Below are positions 18,992 to 30,739 of a DNA stretch of 64,000 nucleotides, piece after piece. A program made the translations under genes and the position numbers. The stretch lies in assembly GCA_020746995.1 (NCBI GenBank), contig JAGPXD010000005.1, forward strand, positions 248,001 to 312,000, in the 5' to 3' direction. The notes beneath the pieces are model-generated. The model worked only from the letters and a program-made list of their open reading frames with translations. It was not told where the DNA came from and searched no databases. This DNA comes from Plectosphaerella cucumerina. Its lineage: Eukaryota > Ascomycota > Sordariomycetes > Glomerellales > Plectosphaerellaceae. The first letter of the stretch is position 1. The number at the start of each line of letters is the position of its first letter.

Positions 18992-19908
18992 CTTGGATTG
19001 AGACGACAAGGTGTGTTCTCAGAGGTTGTCAATACCACAGGAAAGAAAAGTGATGACTTGAAAGATTCGATTGTGAGATGCTAGTGTCACGAGATGGTGG
19101 CGGACACTGAGATTTTATAGCACTGGTCCTCCTCGCCGCCGAAGTCTGCCTCGGTCAGGTCTCCCAGACTAGTCTGATGGCCCTGAACTTAAGCGAAATG
19201 ATGTTACAGGATCCTGTGCCTGTTCTCACCGCGTGACAGAGTGAGGCCAAATTGAGGGGCGTTCATCGGGCGGCATAGGGCTGTGCCGTAGACCCGGGCC
19301 TCAATTGGACAGAAGTCTCTAGGTACGACATGCCTAAAAGGGACCAACAGGCACATCTCGGGGATAAATATCCATTTCCGGCCCCGAGCGCCGCCCCATC
19401 GCCGCAGAAATCATATGCAGTCTCCAGGGGTCAGCATGCGGGTCAGCAGAAGACCATGGCAGGGAAACCTTGGAGGCAGACGTGGTGACAGATTGCGGTC
19501 AGCACGAAGGAAGAACCGGGATCAGCGAACTGGGGAACGGAGGATCATTGGCCACAACTGCGCTGCAGGATGGCACCATACCTTGAGGCTATTTTGGTGT
19601 CCAATGCTCATGTATCTAGCAATGATCTACAATATTAAATCGCCTGAATTCAAATAGGAATTGATAGAGATCTGCCCGTCGTCACCGAGCATTAGTCGGG
19701 CGGCGTGCAAGTCAACAGCCACGAAAAAGTCCCCAGCACATCGAGTAGCATGGTTTCGCGGAGATCAGAAATTGTATTCACTGTTGTATCCGGCATTCGG
19801 TTGAATAGAAAAAGAATTTACGAAGGAGAATATTGTATGCAAGGACTGGGGCCGAAGATACTCGCTGGCGGCCGGTACTGGTATGCACGATGGTGTCACC
19901 GGTCTCAA
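18992..19908. other. Intergenic region, promoter of the surface protein gene
   Basis: The first 150 bases are the promoter of the minus-strand gene ending at 18991. The remainder is the 3' flank of the GH30 gene. No gene is supported; a short plus-strand frame at 19415-19657 lacks any family signal. Confidence 0.5.
19113..19119 (-). promoter_or_regulatory. TATA box of the GPI-type surface protein gene
   Basis: TATAAAA on the minus strand, about 122 bases upstream of the ATG at 18991. Confidence 0.55.
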
Positions 19909-21477
19909 TCAGGGACGACGAGGGCGGGCCGTGGTGCCCGACTTTCCGGTCAGCTTGACAGTGACCACAGAACGAGCAGGAATCGACACGGTCACTGCAC
20001 CCCTGGAAACCGACGCGGCCAATGAGGCAAACTTGCGGCTGCTGTCGGTGACCCAGGCCGAGGCCGCGCTTGCGGTGTAACCGTTGAATGCCACGCTGGA
20101 CGACTGCGCCGCAGCGCCGCTGTTGGTGAAGACGACAACAATAGATCCGTCGGTGTTTTGGAAGGCGCCGGTGATGGTGTTGGCCACGGACCCCGAAGTG
20201 CCAAGACGCCTGGCGCCTGGGCGGATGTGACGCGACCACATGGCGAAGGCCCAGAAGATCCCCGAAGGGGTGGCAGTGACGCCATCAGACGAGTCAACTA
20301 GGTGGCTCGACGACTGTGTCTGCTTGATCTGGAAACCCTGCCAAAAGACAAATGCCGAGAGGTTTGAGTTGACAAAGCCGACAGCAAGCTTGGTGGCCCA
20401 CGTCATGCCCTCGGCCTGGCCCCCATTGCTGTACCAAGTCGTGGTGAAGGGAATGCTCAGGGGGGCTCCCTCGGTGACCCAGACAGGCAGCTTCGTGCTG
20501 AGTGCCTTGTTGGCGTCGCCGCCGTAGGTGTGACCCGTAACGATGCCGAGGTACTGCTCCATACCGGCGGCGACCATGGCTTTGGTGTGCGTCTCGGCCA
20601 TGGGCCAGCCGACGGCATCGCAGCAGGCGATCTTGATGTTGCTCTGTCCGTTGGCCCGGAGAGTGTTGTAGAGCGTGGGAATGAAACTGTTGGCCTCTTG
20701 GGCGTTGGTGCTGATCTGCATCTGGGAGTAATCGGGCCTGGGAGGGTGTTAGCTGGCGTCTGACACGTCTCTCTCATTAGGCAAGGGGGGCTCACTCATA
20801 ATCAGGCTCGTTCAGGAAGCCGACATGAGTGACGGGAATTCCGGCTTGCGAGTACGACTTGATGTACTGGGAAAGAAAGTTGGCATAAGCCTGCCTCCAA
20901 TCACCGGACGAACAAGTGTGTCCAGTGGTGCCGCACAGGAAGCTAAGAATTGAAAGTCATGTTAGTGGCTGGCCGCTGGCAATAATACTGTTCGGCTCCA
21001 AGACAAAACATACCCAGGAGTGGCCTCATTGCCGCTCGTCTTCATGAAGCCAGGGGCACTCCAAGCGTCGGCATAGATAGTCTTGACGCCATAAGACATG
21101 GCCTGCTTGGAGAACCACACCTGACCGCGATCATCGTTGTCCCAGCGGTAGGACGGGGTACCGCTTGGGGAACCAGGGCTCGTGGGCAGAATGCTGTCCC
21201 CGTTGCCGCCAGAGCCAATTCGGTTGCGGATGATGGTGAATCCGGCACCAGTGGTGGTGCTGAAAAGGTAGTCGAGGCCTTGCTTCTGCAGGCTGGCTGG
21301 CGCATTTTGGATCTCCTTGGCTCGTCCAAAGGCTTGGGAGACGCCGAAACCCTCGATGGTCTGGAACTTGGTGCCGACATTGACGGTCACAGCGCTTTGG
21401 GCAAGGACGCTGGACGAAAAGCAGGCCAGAAGGGCCAGAGCCTTCTTGAGGCTGCCGGCCGATGGTTCGGACTGCAT
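19909..21477 (-). CDS. GH30 glycoside hydrolase, xylanase-type
   Basis: Three exons (21477-21014, 20942-20796, 20737-19909), introns of 71 and 58 nt, 479 residues. A signal peptide covers about residues 1-26. The fold starts with the GFGVSQAFGRA segment of GH30. The acid/base Glu200 is in NEPDY and the nucleophile Glu293 in WVTEGAP. The C-terminal 150 residues form the side beta-domain seen in the family. From memory it is closest to the fungal GH30_7 group, whose members cleave glucuronoxylan or xylan; other GH30 members act on beta-1,6-glucan, which cannot be excluded. It has no CBM. With the two esterases upstream it would complete a xylan-degrading trio. A TATA box lies about 100 bases upstream of the start. 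Confidence 0.9.
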
Positions 21478-22473
21478 GTTGCAAGGACGGAGTAGAACGA
21501 AACTGAGAGCGGGTGTAGAGTGCCAGGAATGAGAGAATGTTCAGTATCGGATGAAGAGGTGTGCCAAGACGTCTGTTTTATAGAGAAAGCTCCTATTGTA
21601 CAAACGATTTAGACTGCACTGCATTTCCCATCACCCCCGGATGCTAGGCGGGGAACATGGATGGATAATCGGCAGAGCATAGAGTGTTGCGGAAGTCCTA
21701 ACGCCGGCTGACTCCCAACTTCTCATTTCCCAGGCCCTTTCCAGCCCCGGGATGCAGAGAGCATATTGGAGGAGAAATCATCAGTTGTCCCTGCTTTGGC
21801 TTAGGGGCCCCAATGCGCGGGTTTACTAGCTCGCGGGGCTTCATCTATCCAAAACCCAGACATGGTCTTGAAGGCCTGGCCCGGCACCATGAGCCGAGAC
21901 GCATGGCTGCTCGTCGCAATCTGCATTTTCACTGCAATTTCTGTTCCCCCTTTTCCCATTCACTGCATTCGAGTATCTCTTTCTCCGTTTGTGCCGGTAC
22001 TCGGAGGTTCCAGGGTCGTTGCTCACTACCAGGACGTCCGCATCGCTGACTCGCGCGGATGCTGAGCACCCATGTGCCCATATGATGCTGCCACCAAATC
22101 TGTTTAGATTGAAGCTGACGACAACTGAGCCGATAAGATCCGAATGTCCAGGATTGCTGGTGACCACAAAGGTTGAGCCCTGATTTGGGGGAAGGGGGCG
22201 GTTAGTCTAGAAGGGCCTGGGTGGTACCGAGCGGGGACTACTGAAAAGGGGCTACTGAGATGGGGAGGCAGCTCGACCAAAAGCCAAACGCAGCGCTGAT
22301 CACCTCAAACAAGTTTCACGGTGAGAGAATGACATGATAAAGGGAACGGAGATCGAACTCCTCGGTCCAACTTCCATCAACCCTAGACAACTAGGTATTT
22401 TGGAAATATATGAAATTTCTTTAGAAGCACAACTGGCATTTTCCATCGTCTCATGTATCTTAGCAGTTCCAGC
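21478..22473. other. Intergenic region, GH30 promoter
   Basis: This holds the GH30 promoter (TATA at 21576-21582, a GCGGGG CreA-like motif near 21650) and the 3' flank of the MFS gene. No gene is supported. Confidence 0.5.
21576..21582 (-). promoter_or_regulatory. TATA box of the GH30 gene
   Basis: TATAAAA on the minus strand, about 100 bases upstream of the ATG at 21477. Confidence 0.6.
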
Positions 22474-24110
22474 CTAGGTAAGTTGATCGTCGCTACAGAT
22501 AGATCTCTGATGTCGGCGCTGTCTCCAGCGGAGGCCCGACCGCCTCAACCAGAACAAAAGGACAACCGCCACGAGGCCGCTCGCCGAAGCAAGGACAAAA
22601 GCCCATCCTGTTCCCACATTGGCCACGATGGGATCAAGCATGGCCAGTCCGGCGCCCGCGGCAGCGCAACGAACCAGGTTGTTCGCCGCCTGGGCGCTTG
22701 CGGGTTCGCGTGGGTGGGTGTCCACGATGAGCGTTCCAATGGCCGTGAAAATGCCTTGCGTCGGGAGGCCGATGAAGAACTGGAGCGTCAGAGGCACTGC
22801 CATGTGCTTTGCCGTCTCAGGTCAGTATTTCGTGCAAAGAAGTTGCGATCTGCTGCAGCGGAGACTGACCAGCTTATACTGAATTGACCAACCGTACCCT
22901 GTGATGCAGAGACAACAGGGAATCAGGGCATACACTAGACTGCCAAGCCTAGCTCTCTCAATGGGAAAGGATGAGAGGTCGTGGTTCGTGGAGCGGTCGA
23001 GCGTCAGACCAAGCCTGGCGGCCGCCCGGCGATATTCTAGATCCAGGATTTTGCCTAAGTCTCCGTCAGCTTCGACCTTTTGTCCGGTGCTCTGAGGCAA
23101 CAACTGATGGTACCTGATATGACTGCTCCTAATCCACATCCCACGCCAAATGGCAGATAGGCCAGGCCCGTGACCAGGTTCGACGTCTGGTACGTGCTCA
23201 TAAATAGTGTCGACAGCGAAGCCTGAAGACATGAGTAAATGGTGTAGTAGATGGCCATGACGCAGACGGCAACAAAAGTTCCCGGATCTCTCAACGTCTG
23301 CAAGGTTTTGATCGGATTCGGGCCGCGGTACCAGCCCATTTTTGTTCCCGATGATGCCCGCATAGGTGATATTTTCCATCCCGAGGGAAGCAAGAAATGT
23401 AGAACTGGCATCTGGAATCGTGGCAGGCGTGTGTTCCCGTTTCCTACCACGGACCTGAGTGTCTCCGGTAGGCAAAAAATAACGAAGAGCAGGGTGGCCG
23501 AAGCAGTCGATGCTAGGAACCAAAAGATTGATCGCCAGCCCCATCGCTGCATCAGAAGACCGCTCAAGACTGGACCCATACTGGGAGGAGTGTTGAGCAT
23601 GAGAGACATGATGCCTGCAACGCCACCCCTCTCCATCGGAGTGAAGAGATCGCCGAGAACACCGTACGTGATCGCAAACGTCCCGGAGATTCCAGCAGCC
23701 TGCAACACACGGAAGCAGAGCAGCATGGCGAAGGAAGATGAAAACGCAAGGCCAACGTTTGCACTGGTGTAGATAATCAGACAAGCAACAACTGTCGGCC
23801 GTCTGCCGATTGTGTCGGCCGCATTCCCAACAATTGCAGGGGCCAGAGCTGCCACGATGAGATAGGCTGTGATTGAGAGATTGATGTTGCCGACGGATGT
23901 CTGGAGATCGCTGGCGAGGGCCGGTATCACTGGGAAGTATACAAAGCTGCTCAAAGTGCCAAGGCAGCCCACAAAGGCAGCAAGGATCACTATGGCTCGC
24001 TTCTGTGTGCCCCCGAACACAGAGTATGGTGGTGGTATGTCAGGTGTTGTGTCGCCTGAGCCCGCATCGGCCCGGGATTTGGGGGCATCCAGCTGCGTGT
24101 CGGATGACAT
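22474..24110 (-). CDS. MFS transporter, DHA1 drug:H+ antiporter type
   Basis: Three exons (24110-23114, 23054-22870, 22806-22474) with introns of 59 and 63 nt give 504 residues. About 12 hydrophobic segments are seen after a hydrophilic N terminus of about 38 residues. The loop after the second segment has the MFS signature in the form GNAADTIGRRP, and LCFRVLQAAGISG follows. The pattern, including PPSMGPVLSGLLMQRWGWRSIFWFL, is that of the 12-TM DHA1 family (Qdr/Aqr/Dtr-like exporters). The likely role is plasma-membrane efflux of small organic or phenolic compounds. It directly follows the GH30 gene in the same orientation. Substrate is not predictable; a role in exporting released hydroxycinnamates is speculation. 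Confidence 0.88.
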
Positions 24111-24557
24111 GGCGCGGCCTGTGTTGAGAGGGGATTGTTAAAGTGATACAAATGTCACGGTACGTGAGAAGAAGCGATCAGCTTTAATGACTCTGCCGCC
24201 CTTGTTCGGCACTTGGCCGAATTCGATACCTGCCTGCATGTCCTGGCTGTCAGCACCTTGCTCCATCGGTCACCGAAGCTGTCACTCAAACAGCACCGGA
24301 CCCTTCGGTCCGTGCGAGGAGAGGGGTAAGATGTGGGAGGCTATGGCCCGGATACTTTCATGTTGGTAAGGAGTGGTATGCCAGTAGGCTCAGCCGGTCA
24401 TCTTCGCGGATGGAAAAGCTTGGACGGGTCCTGATATCTCGCTCTCTAGACAAAGCGCCGGTTCAATTATCAAATTTGAAGCAGTATCATGTGTTTGCGC
24501 ACCTTGAAATTTGTTGCTTCTATTCTTGACACAAAGAAATAGGCCGCTCAATAAAAT
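24111..24557. other. Intergenic region
   Basis: This is the promoter of the MFS gene and the 3' flank of the NLR-type gene. No gene, repeat or clear motif is seen. Confidence 0.55.
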
Positions 24558-27500
24558 TCATCTGCGGAGTGTCGCCGACTGAACCGACGCGATCCCCCCG
24601 TTCTGCGGGCACAGCAACGTCCCATCCGACATCATAGTGCAGAGGTGAGCCTCATTTGCCATGACCCAATCTCCCGGCAGAAAGTAGTACTTCTCGATAC
24701 CGTTATTGTTGCCGGATGCCGAATCGGAGCCATGCCTCGTAACAACTCCTCTTCCGAACCCCTCCGCCGGCCGTTGCAGGCTAAGTCGCCTTTGAGAAGC
24801 TGCTTCTGAATCCCGACTGCTGGTTCCACCGCCGGAAATGGAAGGTATCGACGACTCGGACCGTCGGGTGATGCTTAGGGCTGGCGGTGTGGACAGGCGA
24901 TATGTGCAGATCCAACGGTCAACGTCGAGGTAGGCAAGCCTACGCCGAGGCAGGAAAGTGAGAGGCTCACGTATGCGAGAACGGACGTGGTCCGGCAGAG
25001 TGGTGTATCGCAGGCTCGCCTTGTCATTGTCGCCAGTCGAGCTGATGCAGATGTCAGCGGCCTCGAAGATCAGGAACTCCCTCTTGAGCTCTCCGGACGC
25101 GGCCGTGTGCAGTGTTTCGAGAAGAATGTCAGGGAGCTGCTGTCCCGAAATCAGACGGCCGAGCCTGCCACAATCTCTTCGGAAGGTTCTGTCGCGGGAG
25201 GGAATGCTACCAGCATCTGGTGGACTGTCGACAGGGTCTTGGGTGGTCGTCCTCGGTGGGAGATAGACTTGCGCGCCTACCTCGCAGAGATTGGCCCAGG
25301 AATTGATGCGCACCTCAGTGCTGGAGAACCCAAGGAAGTATTCGGGCATCGTGGGATGGCACGTCCACTTGACCTGGCGCTCAAGCGCAGCAGGGCATGG
25401 CGCATTCGTAACCTCCCAACTGCGAAGGTCGACACAGTGCAAGGTGCTAGAAGTCGTGACCAGCAGCCGGTCCCCTGACGGGTGGAAGGCCAACTGGGTT
25501 ATGTGGCCTTGTGAGGTTGGAATCTGAAGATCATGTTCGTGATGAACGTTCCAGCCGTCGGGGGATCGTGTTACCCTTTTGATAAGAAGGCGCCCTCCGA
25601 GGTCACTCAAGACCACAAGCCGGCCGTCTTCACTCCACACGACGTGCTCGACTGAAAGATAGCTTGCTGAGCGGGTCAGCTCACCCACGTCGGGTTTGGC
25701 GACCTCTCCCAGCAATGCAACGCCGTCTTCGGTGCCGTAGCAGTAGAGGGATCCGACGGGCTGTCTCGCAAGGGAGACTACACCGCCGAATCGAGCTGCC
25801 GTGTGCTCTGAATGGAGTGAGAGCTTGGCCAGGCTCTCGGAATCGCCAAGAATATCCGTATTGCTCTCCGGGTATTCGGACTTTTCTGCCAGCCTCACCA
25901 GAGTATTTGGCTCCCAGACGATTCCGTACATGCTGCGCATATCATAAAGTCTTCGAGAGTCGGAGCTGAAGGAGAGGTTCAGGATGGTGTCTTGGGAAGA
26001 CAATTGGCAGAGGAGCGAGAGGTCGGCGCTCGCATACACCTTGATGGTGCCAACCGCATCTCCTGTGGCCACGAGCGAGCCATTTCGATTGAGGCAGAAA
26101 GTGTCTGCTCCGGAGCTCGTCATGTTGCTAGCCTGGTCGAATACCGGATCCCATCTGTACAAGAAACCAACGCTGCTCAGGCAAAAGATTTCGGGTCGCA
26201 GAGGGTGCCACTTCAAACTCGAAACCTCCATCAGATCAGTGTCTGCGCCGACGTCAATCTGATTTCTGAACATTGTTGGTTCGAGCTCCCAGACGGTAAC
26301 GGGATGCTGGCGGTAGCCGTAGGCAACCATGCGGCCGTCATGACTGATGGCCGAACATGTTGGGGCGTTGGCAATTGTGCCCTCCCAAACTTGGGCTTGT
26401 TCCTCGACGTGTGACTTGACTTCCCACCCGGAGCAAGGGTCCAGGTCTTCAGAGGCAGAAATGAGTACCGAGCGTATGCGGCGGTCCTCGTTGCCCACCA
26501 GTACCTGATCGTTGACAAACATGGCGGTTTGGGGCCGAAGACGTCCGGTGGGATTATCGACCACCTTGATGCATTCGCCGGTCGCAAGATTCCAAATCCT
26601 TGTTGTCTTGTAGCCGTAACTCATGAGAAGGGTGCCGAGCTTGTTGGCTTGGATCATCAGGACTCGTTCAGGATGCTCCATGCGCCGCAGCTCCTCGAAC
26701 GTCGAGTCGCTGTAGGTGATGATGGTGCTTGTTCGCCGAACAATGGTCAGTATCACCAGGCGGCTGCCTGCGTCGAGGACTGAGGATGCCATGGCGCCCG
26801 GATCGAATGAGAAGCGTGCAAGGCAGTCGTCCCACTTTGCGGTGGCCGTTCCTGATACCTGTAGAACCCTGCTCTCCTTGCTGCCGAACTGCTGGTAGAC
26901 CATCGAAGGGCTTGGGCAGAAAGGTGGGATCAGCCTGTAGATCGAGTCCGGATCTTGCGTCAAGTTCTTCCCAAACTTGCCAACTACCTTGATAAGGTCG
27001 GTAGCCCAGCCCTCGATAACTTCGGTAGCCTGACGCTGGGCCAAAGATTCGTCTTCATCCTGGATTCGTCGGAGGGCCAACACCACGCCGGCAAGGTAGC
27101 GGGACGCAATGACCAGAAATCTCAATGCATTCTGGCGAGCAGCACTTAAAATCCACACCAGGACACTGGGGCTGCGTAGGAATCGTACTACAATGTCCAA
27201 GATTTCGGTGTTAGGATCGGTGCATGTACCCATGGAGAGATGTATGAACCAGGAGCTCGTGGCGTAGTCGAGAAGAGCGGGTGGCTGTCCTCGATTGATG
27301 AGACTGCGCAGCATAGGCTCGCTCAGACAGGCTATGCATCTTTGGAAGAGTACATCGTGCGTGAGTCGTCGATCGACAATCCGTGGCCGTTCAGGATCGT
27401 CTGGGGAGGTGTGAGATGTGAGGTACTCTCGTGCCGTCTCATGTATCATGGCAATCTTGTCCTCGTTGTCGACCACGACGAAGCCACCACACAGATCCTC

Positions 27501-29851
27501 GATGGTCCTGTGAATCTCAACGATTTCACGAAGGCCGCTCTTCCCTCGGAGCGCCTCCCTCAGCTCTTCGACCGTGAGGGTGCGCTGCGCACATGTGGCC
27601 CAGCCGAGGATGCTCTGCCCAAGGCGGCGGTCACTGGCTGTCGGCTGGTTCTGGACCGACAAAGCCATGCGGTCGTACAGTTCTTGCATACCTGAAGGCA
27701 ACCCGTCGAGAGCGCGTTCCACGTCGAACTTTGTGTGGCATTGGTTGATCTTGTGGACAGCCAGATGCAGCCAGAGGAAGTTGCCCCCTGCACGATCAAG
27801 AAGCTGCGAGGTGACCTTGTCGCGGTACTCGCCTTCTTCTGAGAAATCCATTTCCTGGTCAACGTAGGCCAGGAGATCCTGCTGACAGCCCTCGACCCAA
27901 ACGGTCTCCATATGAACTCGCTTGCCGAGGCGCACAAACGCGGACGATATTTCGTGTGTTTTGCGGCTGACAATAAGTACCCGAAGAGGAACGGATGTGC
28001 TGCCCAGGTCGGCCAGCAGGCGGATGAGAGAGGCGGGTGTGCTGGCCTCATCCAGGCCGTCGATGATCCAGTAGATGGGGCTTTCTAGCAAGCATTTCCC
28101 GTTTACAAGGAGTGTGTCTTTGAAGAACCATTGCCAGATACTTCGAAAGTCTGCTGCCTTGAGGTCCGTTGTTGCATGAGCGACTTCGAGGAGGCTGCGG
28201 GCATATTCGGGAATGGACTTGGCCATCTGGGCTGCAAGTGACCTCAAAAGAGTGCCCAGAGACCGCTTCTTTTGGTCAGAGAAACGGAGGAAAAAGTAGT
28301 GACAGGGTAGGCCGTCGCGAACGAGCTTGTCAATGATGAAGGACGACATGACCGACTTGCCACTAGCCGCATTCCCCTGGAACCAGAGAAGTCGAGGACT
28401 CCTGCCTTGGTCCTGCAGCCAGCTCGTGAAGACCTCGTTGTCTAGGATCCATTCGCAGGTACCAGGTGCCCAACGATCGCGGAAGAAGTTGAAGTCCTGA
28501 TTTGGCGATTCCGCAGACGAAAGGTAATCATCCAGATTCGCCCTGGCATTCTGGGTCAAGGCAGCTTGGGCTGCAGCTACTGTGGTCAAGACCCCAATGT
28601 TACCAGTGCTCAAGTCACAATTGTTTTTCTGAGGTAGCACTAACCTTCCTTGGACGAGGTCCGTCTTTGCTTGTGTCCATGACTTGTGAGACTGAGACTG
28701 CTGCTGCTGCTGCTGCCGCCGGAGTTGGCGTGGTGGTGATACGGGCTCTTTCCCGGCTTGGCTTTGGCAACGAGCTTCTTGAGCACGTTCCTGACGGTGA
28801 TGTAGCGCGGGTCGTCTGGGCCGCTGTACTTGCAGACGCCATGATGATCGGCGTCAAGGGGCTTGGAGATCTCGCCAGGATAGCCGAGCACTGACGATTC
28901 CTTCTCCAACACCATGATCTTCGTTGTGCTCTTCAGCATGGTGGTTGGGCGGGTCTCGTAGAAGGAGATGATCTGGAGCTTCTCCGCCACGTGCCGAAAC
29001 GACTCGTTCAGCTTTTGCAGGGTCTGGGATCCCGAAGCGAGCTCGGAGATGAACTGCATTGGCCCTGTTGTGAGGGAGACGCGGAGAATGCGGTTGAGAG
29101 TCTCGGCCAGATTCGTGCCTCGATGTGGCGTCGACAGGAAGATGATGGACGAGATTGCCTTGATGATGGAGGCGTACTTTGGATCATCCTTGCCCTGCAT
29201 GTAGGCCTCCTTGACAATGAGCCCACCCATCGAGTGGACGAGGAATATGATAGGCTTCTCTCCCAGCCTGAGGTCTTCGAGTTCGGGAACCGACTCGTCC
29301 ATAGCGTACTTCAGATCGTACAGTAGCTCTTTGGCAAAGTCGAGCACAGACATGCTGTTTGAGCCGCTTCCCGGCTTGAAGTTTGCATTGTAGCCGAAGG
29401 TCATGATGCGCGCGTCCCCAATTTCGGGCTCGAGTGGCAAGTAATGAAGAGGCCAAAAGTTGTCCAGATCATGATCTTTGGACCATGTCATCCGGCTGCT
29501 GCCACCAAGGCCGTGCACAAAGACGATATCGACCTTTCGATCCTGAGGCGGTCGATGCACTACCTTGAGGCCCAAGGGATCGCGAGTCGACCGGTCGGTG
29601 ATTGACGACGATGCTGACGATCTTCTGCGTTCTGGAGCCAGCGGGCTGATCAGGATCGACTTGGAGTCGCCTTCGCCATCGCTAGTATCGTGATCATCTC
29701 CGCGCTTCTTCCGCTGGTCACTTCTGAACGTGAACGATTTGCGAAACTAGAGATACACCTTAGCAAAGGAAGAACTGGGCGGGAGAGAATTCCGGGAGGT
29801 GCAGCTCAAACAAACTACAGTACGAAAGCAATCTAGGGTGGAACGAACCAT
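24558..29851 (-). CDS. NLR-type protein: lipase-like hydrolase, NACHT, WD40
   Basis: The model has three exons: 29851-29819 (tentative), 29746-28645 and 28579-24558, with introns of 72 and 65 nt, 1,718 residues. The first exon is proposed because no Met lies before the hydrolase domain and a CTAG acceptor at 29747 joins in frame. Residues 80-330 are an alpha/beta hydrolase of the PGAP1/SesB lipase-like type: FVHGLGG near 87 and a VHSMGG nucleophile elbow with Ser183. A Ser-rich linker follows. The NACHT domain has the P-loop GNAASGKS (447-454) and Walker B IIDGLDEA (about 551-557). The last 650 or so residues contain divergent WD40-like repeats (WNLATGE, YRWDPVF). This is the architecture of fungal NLR-like proteins, some of which act in heterokaryon incompatibility. 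The WD repeats are not near-identical copies. It is cytosolic by inference; the ligand is unknown. Confidence 0.85.
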
Positions 29852-30739
29852 TCTGCTGGATCCCTTGGCAGGGTCGCGTCAAGACTTGGCTACCACCTCC
29901 GCGCTTGGCACGCCTTTGGTCGTCCTATTCCGAGTCGTCAAGCTCTGCTTCTACCGGTTGTTTCACTTGGCAGTTCGAATGGAAAGAAGACGGCGCCATT
30001 TGAGAGGATGCAATGCAGTCTAGAGCCTCTTCGGGTGGAGAGTAGGTCGCATCGGCCGGGCACGGTGTGGTACATCGGGAATGGCCCGCAGGCTGTGTGG
30101 CATTGTGACTGCAGCGTACATTGCATTTCTGTCATTTCCCCATGCTCGTGGCGATAACGGGCCGGGATCCTTGGCATTACCCGGCTGGCCCTGGACTCCG
30201 TGTGACGGAAGCTGGCCCAGGGATTGGGTCTGAGAGATGGATGATAAGGATTTACCCGACACTGAGAATTTGTCTAAACCCAATGAGATGACTTTTACGG
30301 TCACCGAAGAACGCCACATCAATATATCAGATCATTGCTTCTGGATGAGCCAGTGACAGGGCTTGGCACATCACCACCTTTCTATCGCTGACAGCTGAGC
30401 TGCAGAAGCGTCCGATCCTTCGCCAGCCTCATGGCACCACATAGGCTTGGGTGGCAAGAGGGAGTGTGACCTCCCATGATGCTCAACCTGAACTCAAGGC
30501 CAAGAAAGTAGAAGATACTGGCTGCTGCCTGCTGTTGTTCTCGATCGCCGCCTCTTCAATGAACCTCGGTCTCCGGAAGAGATAGGCGCGCCTTTGTTAG
30601 TATTCGCTGACAACTGCTCACATTCACCAATTTCATATCACTGGTTGCAGTGGGGGTTCCTCCGCCGGCACACATCATACCGCACCAACTTGGAACCAAG
30701 GTAAGGCTCCGAACTCGGTTTATTCGCCATACTAACGCC
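29852..30739. other. Divergent promoter region
   Basis: This lies between the NLR-type gene (-) and the fructosamine-kinase-like gene (+). If the tentative first exon of the NLR gene is wrong, its true start may be here; an ATG on the minus strand near 30000 is an alternative. No separate gene is supported. Confidence 0.45.

Noticed and set aside
22320..22400. A minus-strand tRNA-like sequence around GGAGTTCGATCTCC.
   Set aside because: The T arm cannot form five pairs with a conserved C61, and no acceptor stem or anticodon arm pairs.
24558..28579. Two separate genes, a hydrolase and a NACHT/WD40 protein.
   Set aside because: A 65-nt intron with good signals joins them in frame, and this fusion is a known fungal architecture.
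28690..28720. Trinucleotide repeat (ctgctgctg) as a microsatellite element.
   Set aside because: It encodes the poly-Ser linker of the NLR-type protein and is short; it is coding sequence.
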